Assembly: GCA_020809425.1 (NCBI GenBank)
Contig: JAGGDC010000002.1
Location: forward strand, 510,334-574,333
Reading direction: 5' to 3'
Source of the DNA: Candidatus Synoicihabitans palmerolidicus
Lineage (GTDB): Bacteria; Verrucomicrobiota; Verrucomicrobiia; Opitutales; Opitutaceae
Length of the DNA stretch: 64,000 nt
Made by a program: the position numbers and the translations under genes. Positions 40,415 through 51,071 of the stretch are shown here, one piece after another (the stretch's first letter is position 1; each line of letters starts with the position of its first letter). The notes beneath the pieces are model-generated. The model was not told the origin of the DNA, searched no databases, and was given only the letters and a program-made list of their open reading frames with translations.

Positions 40415-41884
40415 ATGAAAATTTCCAGGCCCGTCGGTTGGACGCTTGGCGCATTTTGGTCGGGTTCGTCTACTGGAACGCCCACAAAACCAACTTCCGC
40501 CTCGGCCGAATCCCTCGAGCCCGCTGTCAGGCCCAAAGCGACTCTGGCCGGGCCAACGAAACTCGTTGCGAAGCGTCCGTTTGATTTGGATCGCCCGGAT
40601 CGATTTCGCCACGTTTGCCCGGCTCTGCACCTCACTTCTGACGGGTGGCGCTGTCGTCTGTCCGCGTCCGCCGTTCGCCCTTATTGGGGACGCGCATTTT
40701 TGGTTTACCTCCTGGTCGAGCTTTCAATCTATACCGTTGGTGCGACCGCTTGGTTTGCCTCTTTTCGCCTCCGGGGCTTCGCCCAGGTCACCTGGCTCGA
40801 TTGCGTGATCCCTGGCCGGCAAGATCAGTTAAATCACGCTCGAGCCGCCCATTTCCGCCAACGTGCACAACACGCCATGGATCAAAGGGACTTCCGCACC
40901 GCCACCCTCGCCCTATCGTCCGGCTATTCCGCCTGCCTCTCCTGCTGGGAGGACGGCGTGACGCTGGCCCGCCTGTATGAACAAACCGGACACTACGCGG
41001 CCTCGGAAGACATCTTCCAAATACTCCTTACCCACACTCCCGCCGTGCGCGCCACCGTTGCACTCGCCCAGCATGACGCCCTTCTGCTTAGCCAACGCTA
41101 CACTTCGCTTATCGATTTATCTTGGCGCGAGATCGCTGGAACGGATTCCGCGGCAGCCGCTTGGATTGTCCCCTTGGTTCTCGCTACGGCCGCCGAAAAT
41201 ACGTCGACCCACGCCCCTTCGAATCCCGGCCGGCTGCGGCAACTCCCCCTAGGGGCCCGCACCTTGTTGATCCTCGCGGCGCCCCCTCCGGAAATGAGCG
41301 CGGCAGAATTGCGAGCTCGAGCCCTGGCCGCCCGGTTGGATTCGCCCGGGGAATCCCAACTTCGCTGGCGACTGCTCCTGCAACGCAGTGATCGCCAGGC
41401 TGCATTAAGTGCCGACCTCCAGGACCAGGATAGCTTGGGCGTATTCGAAACTGCCCTTGCTCGCTGGGCCGCTATCGCCCTCGAAACCGCCGCCGATCAA
41501 GTCGCCATGTTGTGGGAAGAACTCATTCCCGTTCAACCCAGCTCACTACAGGTGGAACGGCTTTCCGCCACCGCATTGCTTACCAACCGTCACGTGCCTC
41601 TCGCGTCTCTCCGGCTCGGAATAAGCCCAACTGACAAGTCGTCCGTCGCCGCCCTTTGGGTTCTGGCATCGTTCCAAGGTCAAGAAAACCTGGCCGACCA
41701 ACTACTAGGAGATCTCGGTTATGATCCCGAAGAACCATTCAGGGGCTTCCCCGCCGGCAAACTGCGCGAACGCCTGAAAATTATCGCGATGCTGCTGCCC
41801 ATCCCTCGACAAGTACACTACGCCCTGATTCCCATCGGTCCGAGGGACCACGCCCCGAGGCGTCCTGCCTACCTCAACCGGTGA
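40415..41884 (+). CDS. TPR-containing membrane protein of unknown function
   Basis: An open frame of 489 codons. A hydrophobic segment (GRAFLVYLLVELSIYTVGAT) near residue 95-115 is followed by helical repeats such as HARAAHFRQRAQHAMDQRDF and LARLYEQTGHYAASEDIFQI, typical of TPR pairs. The first about 80 residues are poorly structured and Pro/Arg-rich, and sequences in other frames just upstream look more protein-like (HESDPRPRYENFQARRLDAW), so the true N-terminus may be frameshifted. Function unknown. Confidence 0.5.
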   Translation: MKISRPVGWTLGAFWSGSSTGTPTKPTSASAESLEPAVRPKATLAGPTKLVAKRPFDLDRPDRFRHVCPALHLTSDGWRCRLSASAVRPYWGRAFLVYLLVELSIYTVGATAWFASFRLRGFAQVTWLDCVIPGRQDQLNHARAAHFRQRAQHAMDQRDFRTATLALSSGYSACLSCWEDGVTLARLYEQTGHYAASEDIFQILLTHTPAVRATVALAQHDALLLSQRYTSLIDLSWREIAGTDSAAAAWIVPLVLATAAENTSTHAPSNPGRLRQLPLGARTLLILAAPPPEMSAAELRARALAARLDSPGESQLRWRLLLQRSDRQAALSADLQDQDSLGVFETALARWAAIALETAADQVAMLWEELIPVQPSSLQVERLSATALLTNRHVPLASLRLGISPTDKSSVAALWVLASFQGQENLADQLLGDLGYDPEEPFRGFPAGKLRERLKIIAMLLPIPRQVHYALIPIGPRDHAPRRPAYLNR

Positions 41885-42029
41885 GAGGAAACGGACTTCC
41901 CGATCTGGGGTTGAGCCTCTTCTGACGCGCGCAAAGCACTGCCGGCAAATTGGAAGTTCTCGATGTGGGAAATTTGAATGTCGCCATGTGGCGGTGCTTC
42001 AATTCTCTCGCTCGCAACGAACCTACCGT

Positions 42030-42895
42030 ATGAGCGAATCCAACCTTTCTTCCCCGTCCTTTGATTCCTTGACGGATCGCGGGTGGGCATCGGCGGTCAT
42101 CCTCGTGGTTTGTCGACCCTGTTTTTCACCGAGATGTGGGAGCGCTTTTCCTACTACGGCATGCGCGCCTTGTTGGTCTTGTTCATGACGTTGGCCATTG
42201 CGGAAGGAGGCCTGGGATTCAGTACGGAACACGCCGCCGCCATCTACGGCACTTATACGATGAGCGTGTATTTGTTGGGAATCCTGGGTGGATTCATCGC
42301 CGACAATTTCATCGGCTCACGCAAGGCGGTCCTGTGGGGCGGCACCATAATCGCCTCCGATCACTACGCCATGACCTTGCCGATGCAGAGCACCTTTTTC
42401 GTTGGCCTCGCGTTGGTCGCCATCGGCACCGGGCTGCTCAAACCCAACATCTCCACCATGGTGGATAGTCTCTACTCTCCCGAAGATTCCCGCCGCGATG
42501 CCGGGTTTTCCATCTTCTACATGGAAATCAACCTCGGCGCCTTCGCTTCGGCCATCGTTTGCGGCTACCTCGCTCAGGCCGAGTCCTTCCGTACTTTTCT
42601 GTCGAGTGTCGGCATCACTCCTCACAACAGTTGGCACTGGGCCTTCGGCGCCGCCGGGATCGGCATGACTTTGGGATTGATCACTTACTTGCGTCGTGCC
42701 GCCACCTTAGCGCACGTCGACCAAGCCCCGGAACCTGAGGCCAACGGCCGCCGGCCCGTGGGGCAAACTGATGCTCGTCGCCTTGGGCTCCGCCATACTG
42801 ATTGCATTGATGGTTCTGGCCGACCGTTACAAGGCCATCGTCGTCGGTCTTTTTGCCGCCCAAATTATCGCCATCCTGATCTTTGCATTCCGCCC
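42030..42895 (+). pseudogene. POT/PTR2 family peptide transporter, truncated and frameshifted
   Basis: The N-terminal half of a proton-dependent oligopeptide transporter is visible: [20 protein letters not shown] (the ExxER region), [28 protein letters not shown] in pieces, [15 protein letters not shown] and [13 protein letters not shown] frameshift near 42085 breaks the start ([20 protein letters not shown]) and another near 42760 follows. After IIAILIFAF near 42890 the sequence becomes DgkA, so the C-terminal half of the transporter is deleted. Confidence 0.85.
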
Positions 42896-43281
42896 CAGTA
42901 TCGAAAGCCGACGCATGGCCGCTATTCGGTCGATGGCTTCTCCGCCGCCGTCAAACACGAGCCTTCCTTTCGCGAGGATTTGATCTTCGTCGTGCTGCTC
43001 GTCCCGTTTGCCGTCATCCTTCCCGTCAACGCTGTCTCCACTGCACTGATGATAGCGGTGCTACTACTCACATGATCGTCGAGCTCCTCAACTCGGCCAT
43101 TGAATGGACGATCGACTACCTGCGCCCAGAAATCCACCCCCTCGCCAAAAGGGTCAAGGACATGGGCAGTGCCGCGGTATTCCTGACTTACATCAACGCC
43201 ATCGTCGTTTGGATCGTTCTCCTCTGGCCTTCCAACGCCGTTTGGCGACGCCTAGGTGACTGGCTGGTGTCCACCGGCTAG
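42896..43281 (+). pseudogene. dgkA: Diacylglycerol kinase DgkA, frameshifted
   Basis: Small membrane kinase that recycles diacylglycerol. [20 protein letters not shown] at the start, VELLNSAIEWTIDYL and HPLAKRVKDMGSAAVFL are the hallmark DgkA motifs, with three hydrophobic helices. One base is gained or lost near 43072, splitting helix 2 from the catalytic ELLNSAIE motif. The upstream edge fuses into the truncated POT gene, so the native start and promoter appear to have been lost in the same deletion. Confidence 0.8.
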
Positions 43282-43315
43282 ATTATCCCTCCGATCTTAC
43301 TCTCGCTGTCCGCGG

Positions 43316-44428
43316 CTACCGCACTCGGGTCATACACCCAAGTCCGATCAGCAGCATGATCAAGCTCGGAGCCACCGCCGCCCACATCGGATCAACCACC
43401 CCGCGTCCTCCCAACGCCGTGCTGGTCTTGAACAACACGAAGTAGCTCAGAAACAGGCCGATAGACTTCGAAACTCCCACCGCTGGACTCACCCGTACGC
43501 CCGCGACCGCAAACGGCACCGCCAGCGCGATAACAATCAACGGTCCCAACGTTTCTGCCAAGAGCCTGTAGTAACGCACCGCATACAATAACACCTTCGG
43601 GTTGTCCTCCGCCTCGTGAAAGGCGATGACTCGCTCCAATTCCCAAAAGGACATGTCTACCGCCTTTTGGTCAAAAGCCAACATGAGCGCAGGGTCCTCG
43701 CGATAGTGCGCCACGACCTTCTCATCAAACGCCACCGAACGTTGCACTTCACCGGTTTCGGGCTCAATCCAAGTCTCCCGGCCGCGCAGAAATACCCACG
43801 CGTTTCGGTTCTGATCAAACCACGCTTCTCCCGCCTGCAACCGGGTCTTCTCCCGTCTCTCGGCATCGAGCTCCGTCACGACCACCCCGTATCCACGATT
43901 TGTATACCGGCTGTAACGATTCATGAACCACATCCGGTTCTGCCGTCGGTTGTCGAACGCCACTGATTCGACCGCCTCCACTCGGTCCACGCTTTGCCCC
44001 GTGCTCTGCCCCCGTACTCGTAGATCCTGCAAGATCTCCCGGGAGGTCTCGACCGACCACGGAATCACCGTGCCGTTCATATACCAGGTCACTCCGCACA
44101 ATATCACCCCCACCCCCCAAATGGCCCGCGTGATCCGGAAAAACCCGAGTCCCGCCGCCCTCATGGCCATGATCTCCAAATTTCGATGCATCCGGCCCAG
44201 CGCAAACAAAAGCGACAACAACAACGACAATGCCAGCACCAGCGAGAGAAAGCTGGGCAACCTCACCGTGTAGTAAAATACAATGTCCACGAGGCCTGCC
44301 CCCGCATCCAACAAATCACCCAGATCGTCGTACATCGACTGCATCAACAATAACCCCAAGGTCGCCCCGAGCACCAGCACCAGCACCCCTAACCACTCTC
44401 GTAAAACGTATCGATCCAACAACGACAT
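43316..44428 (-). CDS. LptF/LptG family permease (YjgP/YjgQ)
   Basis: Inner-membrane subunit of the LptBFG exporter that drives lipopolysaccharide to the outer membrane; 370 residues from ATG 44428. Helices at the N-terminus (MSLLDRYVLREWLGVLVLVL) and C-terminus flank a large periplasmic beta-jellyroll region (WFMNRYSRYTNRGYG to HYREDPALML). Which paralogue (F or G) it is cannot be decided. The gene is intact. An outer membrane with LPS also fits the LpxA-like gene at 27737. Confidence 0.85.
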   Translation of the reverse strand: MSLLDRYVLREWLGVLVLVLGATLGLLLMQSMYDDLGDLLDAGAGLVDIVFYYTVRLPSFLSLVLALSLLLSLLFALGRMHRNLEIMAMRAAGLGFFRITRAIWGVGVILCGVTWYMNGTVIPWSVETSREILQDLRVRGQSTGQSVDRVEAVESVAFDNRRQNRMWFMNRYSRYTNRGYGVVVTELDAERREKTRLQAGEAWFDQNRNAWVFLRGRETWIEPETGEVQRSVAFDEKVVAHYREDPALMLAFDQKAVDMSFWELERVIAFHEAEDNPKVLLYAVRYYRLLAETLGPLIVIALAVPFAVAGVRVSPAVGVSKSIGLFLSYFVLFKTSTALGGRGVVDPMWAAVAPSLIMLLIGLGCMTRVR

Positions 44429-44528
44429 CACAAAGTCCGCCACTCGTGCGGTGAGTCATGCTTTTCCGATGCCAAGGCGCGCATTTCCATGTAGGGCACT
44501 TCGTTGGTTTCGTTACCTGCTGTAAAAC

Positions 44529-46006
44529 CTATTCCACGTCCGTCTCATCCTCGGTCGGATCCGCCGGTGTCATCGTCCACCCGGTATAACCATACAACAA
44601 CGAGATCAACGGGTTGAGCAGGTTTAGAAAGGCAAACGGCAGATACGCCAACGGAAACACTCCCAGCGTCGCGAACATGTAAGCCCCACAGGAATTCCAC
44701 GGAATCAATGGCGAGGTCAGCGTGCCCCCGTCCTCCAGACAACGGGACAAGTTCTTGGGATGCAGTCCCTGCTTGTCGTACGCTTTTCGATACATCCGAC
44801 CCGGCACCACAATCGAAAGATACTGATCCGAGGCCACCAGATTGATGCCCGCGCAGGTCCCCAGGGTCGCCCCGATCAATCCCTCCCGAGTCTTGGCCAT
44901 ACTCAATATCGCGCCGGCGATCCGTTCCAGCATTCCCGCCTTCTCCATCACTCCGCCAAAACACATCGCACAAAGGATGATCGCAATGGTGCCACTCATG
45001 CTCGCCATTCCTCCGCGCGTCAACAGGTCGTCCACGACCGTCACTCCCGTCTCACTTACGTAGCCTTCATAAGCGATCCCCAACAAATCCGCCAAGGCCA
45101 CGCCCTGCAGTGCACTCACCGCAATCCCCCCACCAATGTGCCCAACACCAACGCCGGCAAGGCTGGCACCCGCGCTATCACTAATCCCAACAACCAGCCC
45201 GACAACGCAAAACCTCCCTCCACTCCCGCGGTAATCTCCACGAGCGATCCCGCTTCCAACGTATCCGCCCCGTACTTCAGTCCCAGCAACCAATACAAGA
45301 TCAGCGCGATCACAAAACTCGGTCCCGTCGTAAACATCATATGTCGCACGTGCTCAAACAAGTCCGCCCCCGCCACCCCTGGCGCAAGGTTTGTGGTATC
45401 GGACAACGGCGACATCTTATTCCCAAAATACGCCCCTGATCCGATTGCCCCCGCCACCATCGGCAACGGAATTCCCAACCCTTGCCCGACCCCGATCAGC
45501 GCCACTCCCACCGTGCCCGCGGTCGTCCAGGAACTGCCCGACACCAGCGAAACCACACCGCAGATCAAACAGATCGCAAACAAAAATGCCGACGGCGACA
45601 ACAGTTTCAAACCCTACAAAATCAACATCGGAACCACCCCACTCGCGATCCAAACGCTGATCAACATGCCCACAACCATCAGGATGAGCACGGCCCCCAA
45701 CGACAACCGGATCCCGTCGAGGTAACTTCGCTGGATTCCCGACCAGCCCAACCCCAACCGCCACGCCATCAACGACGCAATCACCGTTGCCGCCACCAAG
45801 GGCAACTGCACCGGTATCCAGGCATGCAACACACTTCCCACATAGGGCACCGCGGCCAACGCCTGCAGCACCGGGGTTATCACGGCCAACTCGGGCAGAT
45901 CATTAAGATTCAGGACCGATGCCGCCAAGAAAACGACCAGGCAAATCACCGGTAACAGCGCCTCGCCAAGGGTCGGCGCGCGAAATGAGGGCGAGGGTTT
46001 CGACAT
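44529..46006 (-). pseudogene. nhaC: NhaC-family Na+/H+ antiporter, frameshifted
   Basis: Sequential minus-strand pieces give a polytopic antiporter. The N-terminus is PTLGEALLPVICLVVFLAAS. The middle has the ion-site motif GSGAYFGNKMSPLSDTTNLA. The C-terminus has GATLGTCAGINLVASDQYLS and LIPWNSCGAYMFATLG. Frameshifts occur near 45612 (after WIASGVVPMLIL) and near 45120 (after VLGTLVGG). Original length about 490 codons. Loss would reduce sodium-proton exchange. Confidence 0.85.
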
Positions 46007-46124
46007 ACGAAAGAGCGGAGACTACGTAAGAAGTGCAAAGTAGGAAGGATGAAGTTTCATCATGCACCCGCCTGCTGAAGCAGATCACTCGCCGCATCTC
46101 GCCCCACTTTACAGTTCCTGCCTA

Positions 46125-47976
46125 TTACTGCCATAGGCCCTGCTGTCGCAGCCAACTGATCGCGAATTCGTACTCCACGTAGCCGACCATCCCTGTCTCG
46201 ACGCACGCAGTCAAATCGGCGCGACGTCCCGCCGCATCCTGCCCCGGTGCAAACGCCAACGCAAAATACGCCTCACAACACTGCCCCGTATTCAGGTAAT
46301 CCCGTCCTTCCGCCGCTTCGGCTAAAATCTGCTCCCGGGTCACCGTCCCGAGCACCACTCCCAACAATCGGGCCACCCAATCGTCTTCCTCCATCAGCGC
46401 CAGCCCGTCCTGCGCCAATTTCGTGCGCGTCCGCCCCGCCAACACCCCCGCCCCAAACGCATGCAAAGTCGAAAAAGCCCGCCGGTTGGGAGCGACATAC
46501 TCGTTCTCATACCCAGCCTCAAACGCCTCCATCGCCGCCTCCCACTCACCGCTTAGTACCTCCGCATTACCCACCACAAAATTGCTGGCCCGCATTCTCC
46601 GGTCGCGCGCCCGCACTGCTTTTTTCGCACTCTGCACACCTTCCTCGTCCCCCCGAGCCATGGCCAACGACAATTGCTCCTGCGCCAGCAACAACGGTTC
46701 CTTCGACAACGTGGCGTAATGATTCAGCGCGACCCCCGCCGCTTCAAAATTCCCCAGATTATGCTCATTTTGCGCGATCGCCAACCACCCCGAGCTCTCC
46801 TCCATCGACGTCGGCGCATATTCCGGATCCACCATCGCCACGGCATCCCACCGCATCCGCTCATAATGGCCACCCACCACGGGGTCGATGGGCCAATCCT
46901 CCCGCCCTGTCGGGCTCGTCCATCCGCTCATGCAGGGTCACCGTGGCCACCCGGCCAGCCTCCCAGTCATCCAATATCGGCGCCGCAGCCTCACCAATCA
47001 TCCGCGGCAATAACTGACGCCACGCAGCCTGATCTGACGCATTCGCCTCACCCCACTCTCCCATCTGCAATCGCAACGCCCAATCCGGCAATTCGACTCG
47101 GTCAAAATCCGCCACCAATTTCGCCAGATCATCTTCACTGAAGTTCACTATCCCGGTCTCATCCGGGGTCATCATTTCCGCGATCCGTTTCGCCGCATCC
47201 CCGGACTCCTCCTTCGCTTTCACAATCGCCGCCCATAGCGGTAGCTTCGCCTCCAATATTTTGTTGCGCATCCGCTGTCCCTCTCCCTCTGCGGTCAAAG
47301 TAACTCCGGCCAAGTCGGTGCGCATGCGCAATACAACCAACGCCACAGCCCCCGACTCCGGATTCTCCGCCTGCAAACGTTTCCCCGGCTCCCACCGATC
47401 CTTCGCCGGCAGTCCCCGAATCATCATCAAATCCAATCCCGGCGGATTCAGCCGCCAGGACGCCATCATCCGCCGTTGTTTCGCCATCGGGCCATCCAAG
47501 TTCTCGTCCGTCAACGGTCCTGCCCGCACGAGTTCCAACACATCCGAAGCCCCTTCTATATCGCCCGACGCCACCATCACCATCACTTCCAACACCGCCA
47601 ACGTCGAATCGCCAGGGGCCAATTCCAGCGCAGCACGCCAGTAGTTTGGATTCTCCGCAATCAACGCCTCCGGATCGATCTCCAAGTAAAAGCCCCCCAC
47701 GCCGGCATCCATCGCATCAGCTTTCGCACGTAAATCCTTCACCAACGCAGCCACCCCGGGATGCTTGGCCGCATCCACTTTGCTCAACTCCTGCACAAGC
47801 TGCTGCACGTTCTTCCATGCTTCATGCTGCACATCCCGGGCACTCGCCACCACGATATCGTCCTCCGGTTAGACGGACAGAGAGGCACAGCCGCCCCCTC
47901 CTCCACCCAACAGGGCCAACCCCATAGCCATTCCGACCAATCGACCCAACCGAGTAATCTGCTTTGAGGTCTTCAT
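46125..47976 (-). pseudogene. TPR-like lipoprotein of unknown function, broken
   Basis: The frame starts MKTSKQITRLGRLVGMAMGL with a lipobox-like LLGGGGGGCASL, then meets a TAA at 47869-47871 and continues in the same frame with PEDDIVVASARDVQHEAWKN. Long helical repeats follow (NPNYWRAALELAPGDSTLAV, LVRAGPLTDENLDG). A frameshift near 46880-46930 leads to the last part, which ends SWLRQQGLWQ. No enzyme motif is visible. One nonsense and one frameshift mark it as inactivated. Confidence 0.6.
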
Positions 47977-48009
47977 CAAGAGGGTATTGTCCAACTCGGG
48001 CTCGCCCCG

Positions 48010-49931
48010 CATGGTCTTTTCCCGTGACGGATGAAGTGATTGAAGGTCAGCGGTGTAACTTTGAGCTAAACCATTTGGACAATTTTCGATCTGTTTCAGT
48101 GGGATGAAGTCTAAAGGTGAAACGGAAAGGGAAGCGACGAACGCAAACCCGGAGCAGAAGCACTGGGATCGAAACGTGGAGGTGCGCATGGCCACTGCGG
48201 CCGAGCAGGAGTGGTTCGACGCGCAGCTGCACGAGCGGCACTACTTGGGATCCGGGCATCCGGTGGGCGATTACCTGCGCCAGATTGTCGAAAGAGGGGG
48301 GCGGGCGGTGTGGCGCTGCTGGCGTGGGGTCCGGCCTGCTACGCGCTCCAGGACCGGGACCGGTGGGTGGGCTGGGATGCGACCCGCCGGGTCGAGCGAC
48401 TTTCCCTGGTGGTGCAAAACCGCCGCTTTCTACTGCTTACCAAGCGCGGCGAGGAGCCTAATTTCGCCTCCCAGGTGCTCGCGGCGGCCGTGCGCACGTT
48501 GCCGGGCCATTGGCAGGAACGATTCGGCTATCGGCCGCTGCTAGCCGAGACCTTCACCGACCCGAAGGCCTACCAAGGCACGTGCTACAAGGCCTCCGCG
48601 TGGGAACCGGTCGGGACCAGCCAGGGTTACGAACGGCACCGAGGCGACTTTTACCGCGAGCACGGCAAACCCAAGCACCTGTGGCTGCTGCGGCCCCTGC
48701 ACCCCTCGGCCCAGGCCCTGCTGAGCGCCCCCGACCCCGCTTTGCCCGAGGACTGCTGGGCGGGACTGCGCCGAGCGCCCACCGGCACCCTGCCGCTCAA
48801 AAACGGCCAGTTGCCCTCTCTGTTGGAGGCCCTGTGCGGCGTGCCCGATCCGCCGCGCGCTAAAAACACCCGCTTCAAGATCGGTCCGGTTCTTGGCCTC
48901 GTGGCGCTCGCGCTGCCGGCCGGCCGGCGCGACATCGCGTCGATCGCTCGTATGGGCAACCTGCTCGATCAAGACCAGCGCTTCGCCCTGGCCCTGCCCC
49001 GTGATGCCGGCAAAAAGGTCCGCCTGGCCCCCAGTTACAGCGTGTTTTACGACGTGCTCACTCGGCTCGATCCGGAGGCCTTTGCCCAGGCCCTCACAAC
49101 CGCTGGCTCACAGCCCACGCCGGTGCACTGCCCGGAGCGCTCGCCCTGGACGGAAAGTTTATCCGCGACGCGGTCGGGGTGCGCAGCCTGGTCGAGGCCG
49201 ACACCGGCGCGCCGGTCGCCCTGGCCATCGTCGATCAAAAGGAAAACACCCCGCGCAGTGAACAGGCCCGCGCCGGTGAGGTGTTGGTCGCCGCGTCGTT
49301 GGACGAGCAGATCGTCACACCGGCGACGCCTTGCACGCCACCCGCGAGCAGGCCCGCACCATCGTGGGAAAAGGCGGCGAGTATGTGCTCCAGATCAAAG
49401 GCAACCAACCCCAGCTGAGCGCGCTGGTCCAGCGCGCCCGGACCGTCCCCCCCCCCCTTTTTGAGCTGACCGATCCGAGTCGGGGCCGCGTGACCACCTG
49501 GCGGGTGTCCGTGGTGGTGGCCACGCCCTCGCAAGCCGACTACCCCGGGCTGCGCAGCCTGGTGCTCGTGGACAAAACCACGGTGCGACAACGCGACCCC
49601 ACCGAAAGTTGCGAGCAACGTGCCTACGCCAGCAGCCTGGCACCCGCAGAACGCAGCCCTGCGCAAATGCTCGCCTTGATCCGCGGGCACTGGGGCGGAG
49701 TGGAGATCCGCAACCACTGGCGCCGCGACGCCTGCTGGCGCGAAGACCACTCGCGTACCCGCAACGTCAACGCCCCCTGGCCAACCTCGCCCTCTTGCGC
49801 AGCGTCCTGCTGCGCGTCTGCGCCCAACACTGGCCCGAGCGGCCCCTGCCGCACGTCTTCGAATCCTGCCAACATTCCACGCATATCTCCCTGCGCGCCA
49901 TCCGTTCCCATTCCTAAAACAAAAGACCATG
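48010..49931 (+). mobile_element. ISAs1-type element with DruA-like domain, copy a
   Basis: About 1922 bp with 11-bp terminal inverted repeats CATGGTCTTTT (48010-48020) and AAAAGACCATG (49921-49931). The same ends occur in the other copies. No convincing target duplication was found. The left end carries about 90 bp of conserved non-coding sequence before the transposase. It is inserted beside an IS3-like remnant and between the broken TPR lipoprotein and a truncated sigma gene. Confidence 0.85.
48104..49917 (+). pseudogene. DruA (DUF4338)-ISAs1 fusion transposase, degenerate copy a
   Basis: Residues about 25-200 resemble DUF4338/DruA: HERHYLGSGHPVG, DRDRWVGWD, VVQNRRFLLL, LAETFTDP and GTCYKASAWEPVG. 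Residues about 240-600 are an ISAs1 transposase: NTRFKIGPVLGLVALALPAG, LDGKFIRDAVG, a TGDALHATREQARTIVGK-like segment, EYVLQIKGNQPQLSALV, and LIRGHWGGVEIRNHW followed by REDHSRTRN. Frame breaks lie near 48297 (G run), 49105-49150, 49318 and 49446-49456 (C11 run), among others. It is inactive as read. Confidence 0.8.
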
Positions 49932-49993
49932 CCCACGGCCGCCAAACACCATCCGAGGTCTACCACGCACAACTCGACCAAGCCGCCGCCTGA
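49932..49993 (+). pseudogene. IS3-type transposase C-terminal remnant
   Basis: The peptide HGRQTPSEVYHAQLDQAAA followed by TGA resembles the last residues of IS3-family integrases (typically GYQTPxEVYH). It begins immediately after the ISAs1 right end. The remainder of the IS3 is not recognised nearby, so the assignment is tentative. Confidence 0.4.
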
Positions 49994-50119
49994 TGGCGGC
50001 TATCCGAGCGGGGAGGAAGCCGAGCTTCCTCCCCTGCCCCCCTCCATTATCTTTTATTCTTGGTCAGAAAACCCAGAAACCATAACTATAAATCCGCCCG
50101 ACCTGTCCAACCGACGGGG

Positions 50120-50288
50120 TCCACCTCAGAGCCCGAAGCACCGAGAGATTTTAGTTTTACGAAATGTAAAAAATCAGCCTTACGAAGAGATCGCTGAAAT
50201 TCTCAGTATCTCCATCGGCACAGTCAAAAGCCGCATCGCCCGCGCTCGTGAGAGCCTGCGAAGCAAACTGGGAGAGGATTTCCAATGA
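50120..50288 (+). pseudogene. ECF sigma factor C-terminal fragment
   Basis: Only region 4 remains: SPKHREILVLRNVKNQPYEE, IAEILSISIGTVKSRIARAR, then ESLRSKLGEDFQ. Region 2 is missing upstream, where sequence between 49994 and 50120 shows nothing recognisable. The stop overlaps the start of the next gene (ATGA at 50285-50288), the usual sigma/anti-sigma coupling. The promoter-binding half was lost through mobile-element activity. Confidence 0.7.
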
Positions 50289-51027
50289 ACGACGAACGTT
50301 TTATCAAATTACTTAATTCATACATTGATCGCGAACTTTCCGCGATCAATGTCATCGAGATCGAAAAAGCGATTACTGCGAGCCCCAAACGCCAGACAAT
50401 TTACGCGCAATACTGCAAGATCGAGCGCGCTTGTCAGAACCTGCTGGGCTCAAGCTCAACTGTGGCACCGCAACCCGTGGTGTCAGACCTGATTGCCGCC
50501 GCCCGGACCCAAAACGAAGGTGATTTGGTGCCATTTCCGGCCGAACTCACCGCCGGGGGCACGGCAACTCGCATTGATTCACGCCCCATATGGGGGATGG
50601 CTGTGGGATTGATGGCCGCATGTGTCGTCGTGGCCGTCTACTTTGGCAATTTGCGCACTGGTCCGTCGATGCTCGCATCGAATCTAGAATCCAGTCAGAG
50701 AGTAGCCTCCACGACTTCCGGCCAGCCGGTGGGAATTGATGATGCAGCAGCCGATTCGGAAAATGCAGCTTACCGCACGGTATTCATGTTCGATCAGACT
50801 ACCCCAAAGGGCACGCCGAGTTTGCGGATCGCCGCGACTGGAGATACTGGCGACCCATTGGCTTGGATGGCTCAAATGACTTTTGAACCGATTCGCCCGG
50901 TGGAAGTCGATTCCCTAGAGTTTAAGAGACCGCACGGCCCTATAAAGTACGTAGCCTTAGTGCGTTCGCCTATCCGTATCCGGGGCTGGATGACACTCCT
51001 CCCATTTCTGAAACCGCCGCTTTTTAG
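50285..51027 (+). pseudogene. Anti-sigma-like membrane protein, frameshifted near its end
   Basis: MNDERFIKLLNSYIDRELSA at the N-terminus resembles the helical anti-sigma head. A single membrane helix (WGMAVGLMAACVVVAVYFG) follows, then a Thr/Ser-rich periplasmic tail. A shift near 50950 is likely: the alternative frame reads AYPYPGLDDTPPISETAAF and stops at 51025-51027, whereas the open frame runs into the ruvA 3' end. It is coupled by ATGA to the truncated sigma gene, so the pair has lost its function. Confidence 0.55.
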
Positions 51028-51071
51028 TTCCAGCGCTAATTTACAGGGGAGGACTCCCCCAATACGCGGGC

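Noticed and set aside
42083..43075. A POT-DgkA fusion protein
   Set aside because: The apparent joint frame results from frameshifts and a deletion; it stops before the DgkA catalytic motif and lacks the transporter C-terminal half.
48104..48700. A complete Druantia defence system
   Set aside because: Only the DruA-like domain is present, fused to a transposase; none of the other Druantia genes, such as the large helicase DruE, is in the window.
49929..50288. A single protein joining an ISAs1 edge to sigma region 4
   Set aside because: The frame starts within the element's terminal repeat and is unrelated up to about 50120; only the last part is sigma-like.
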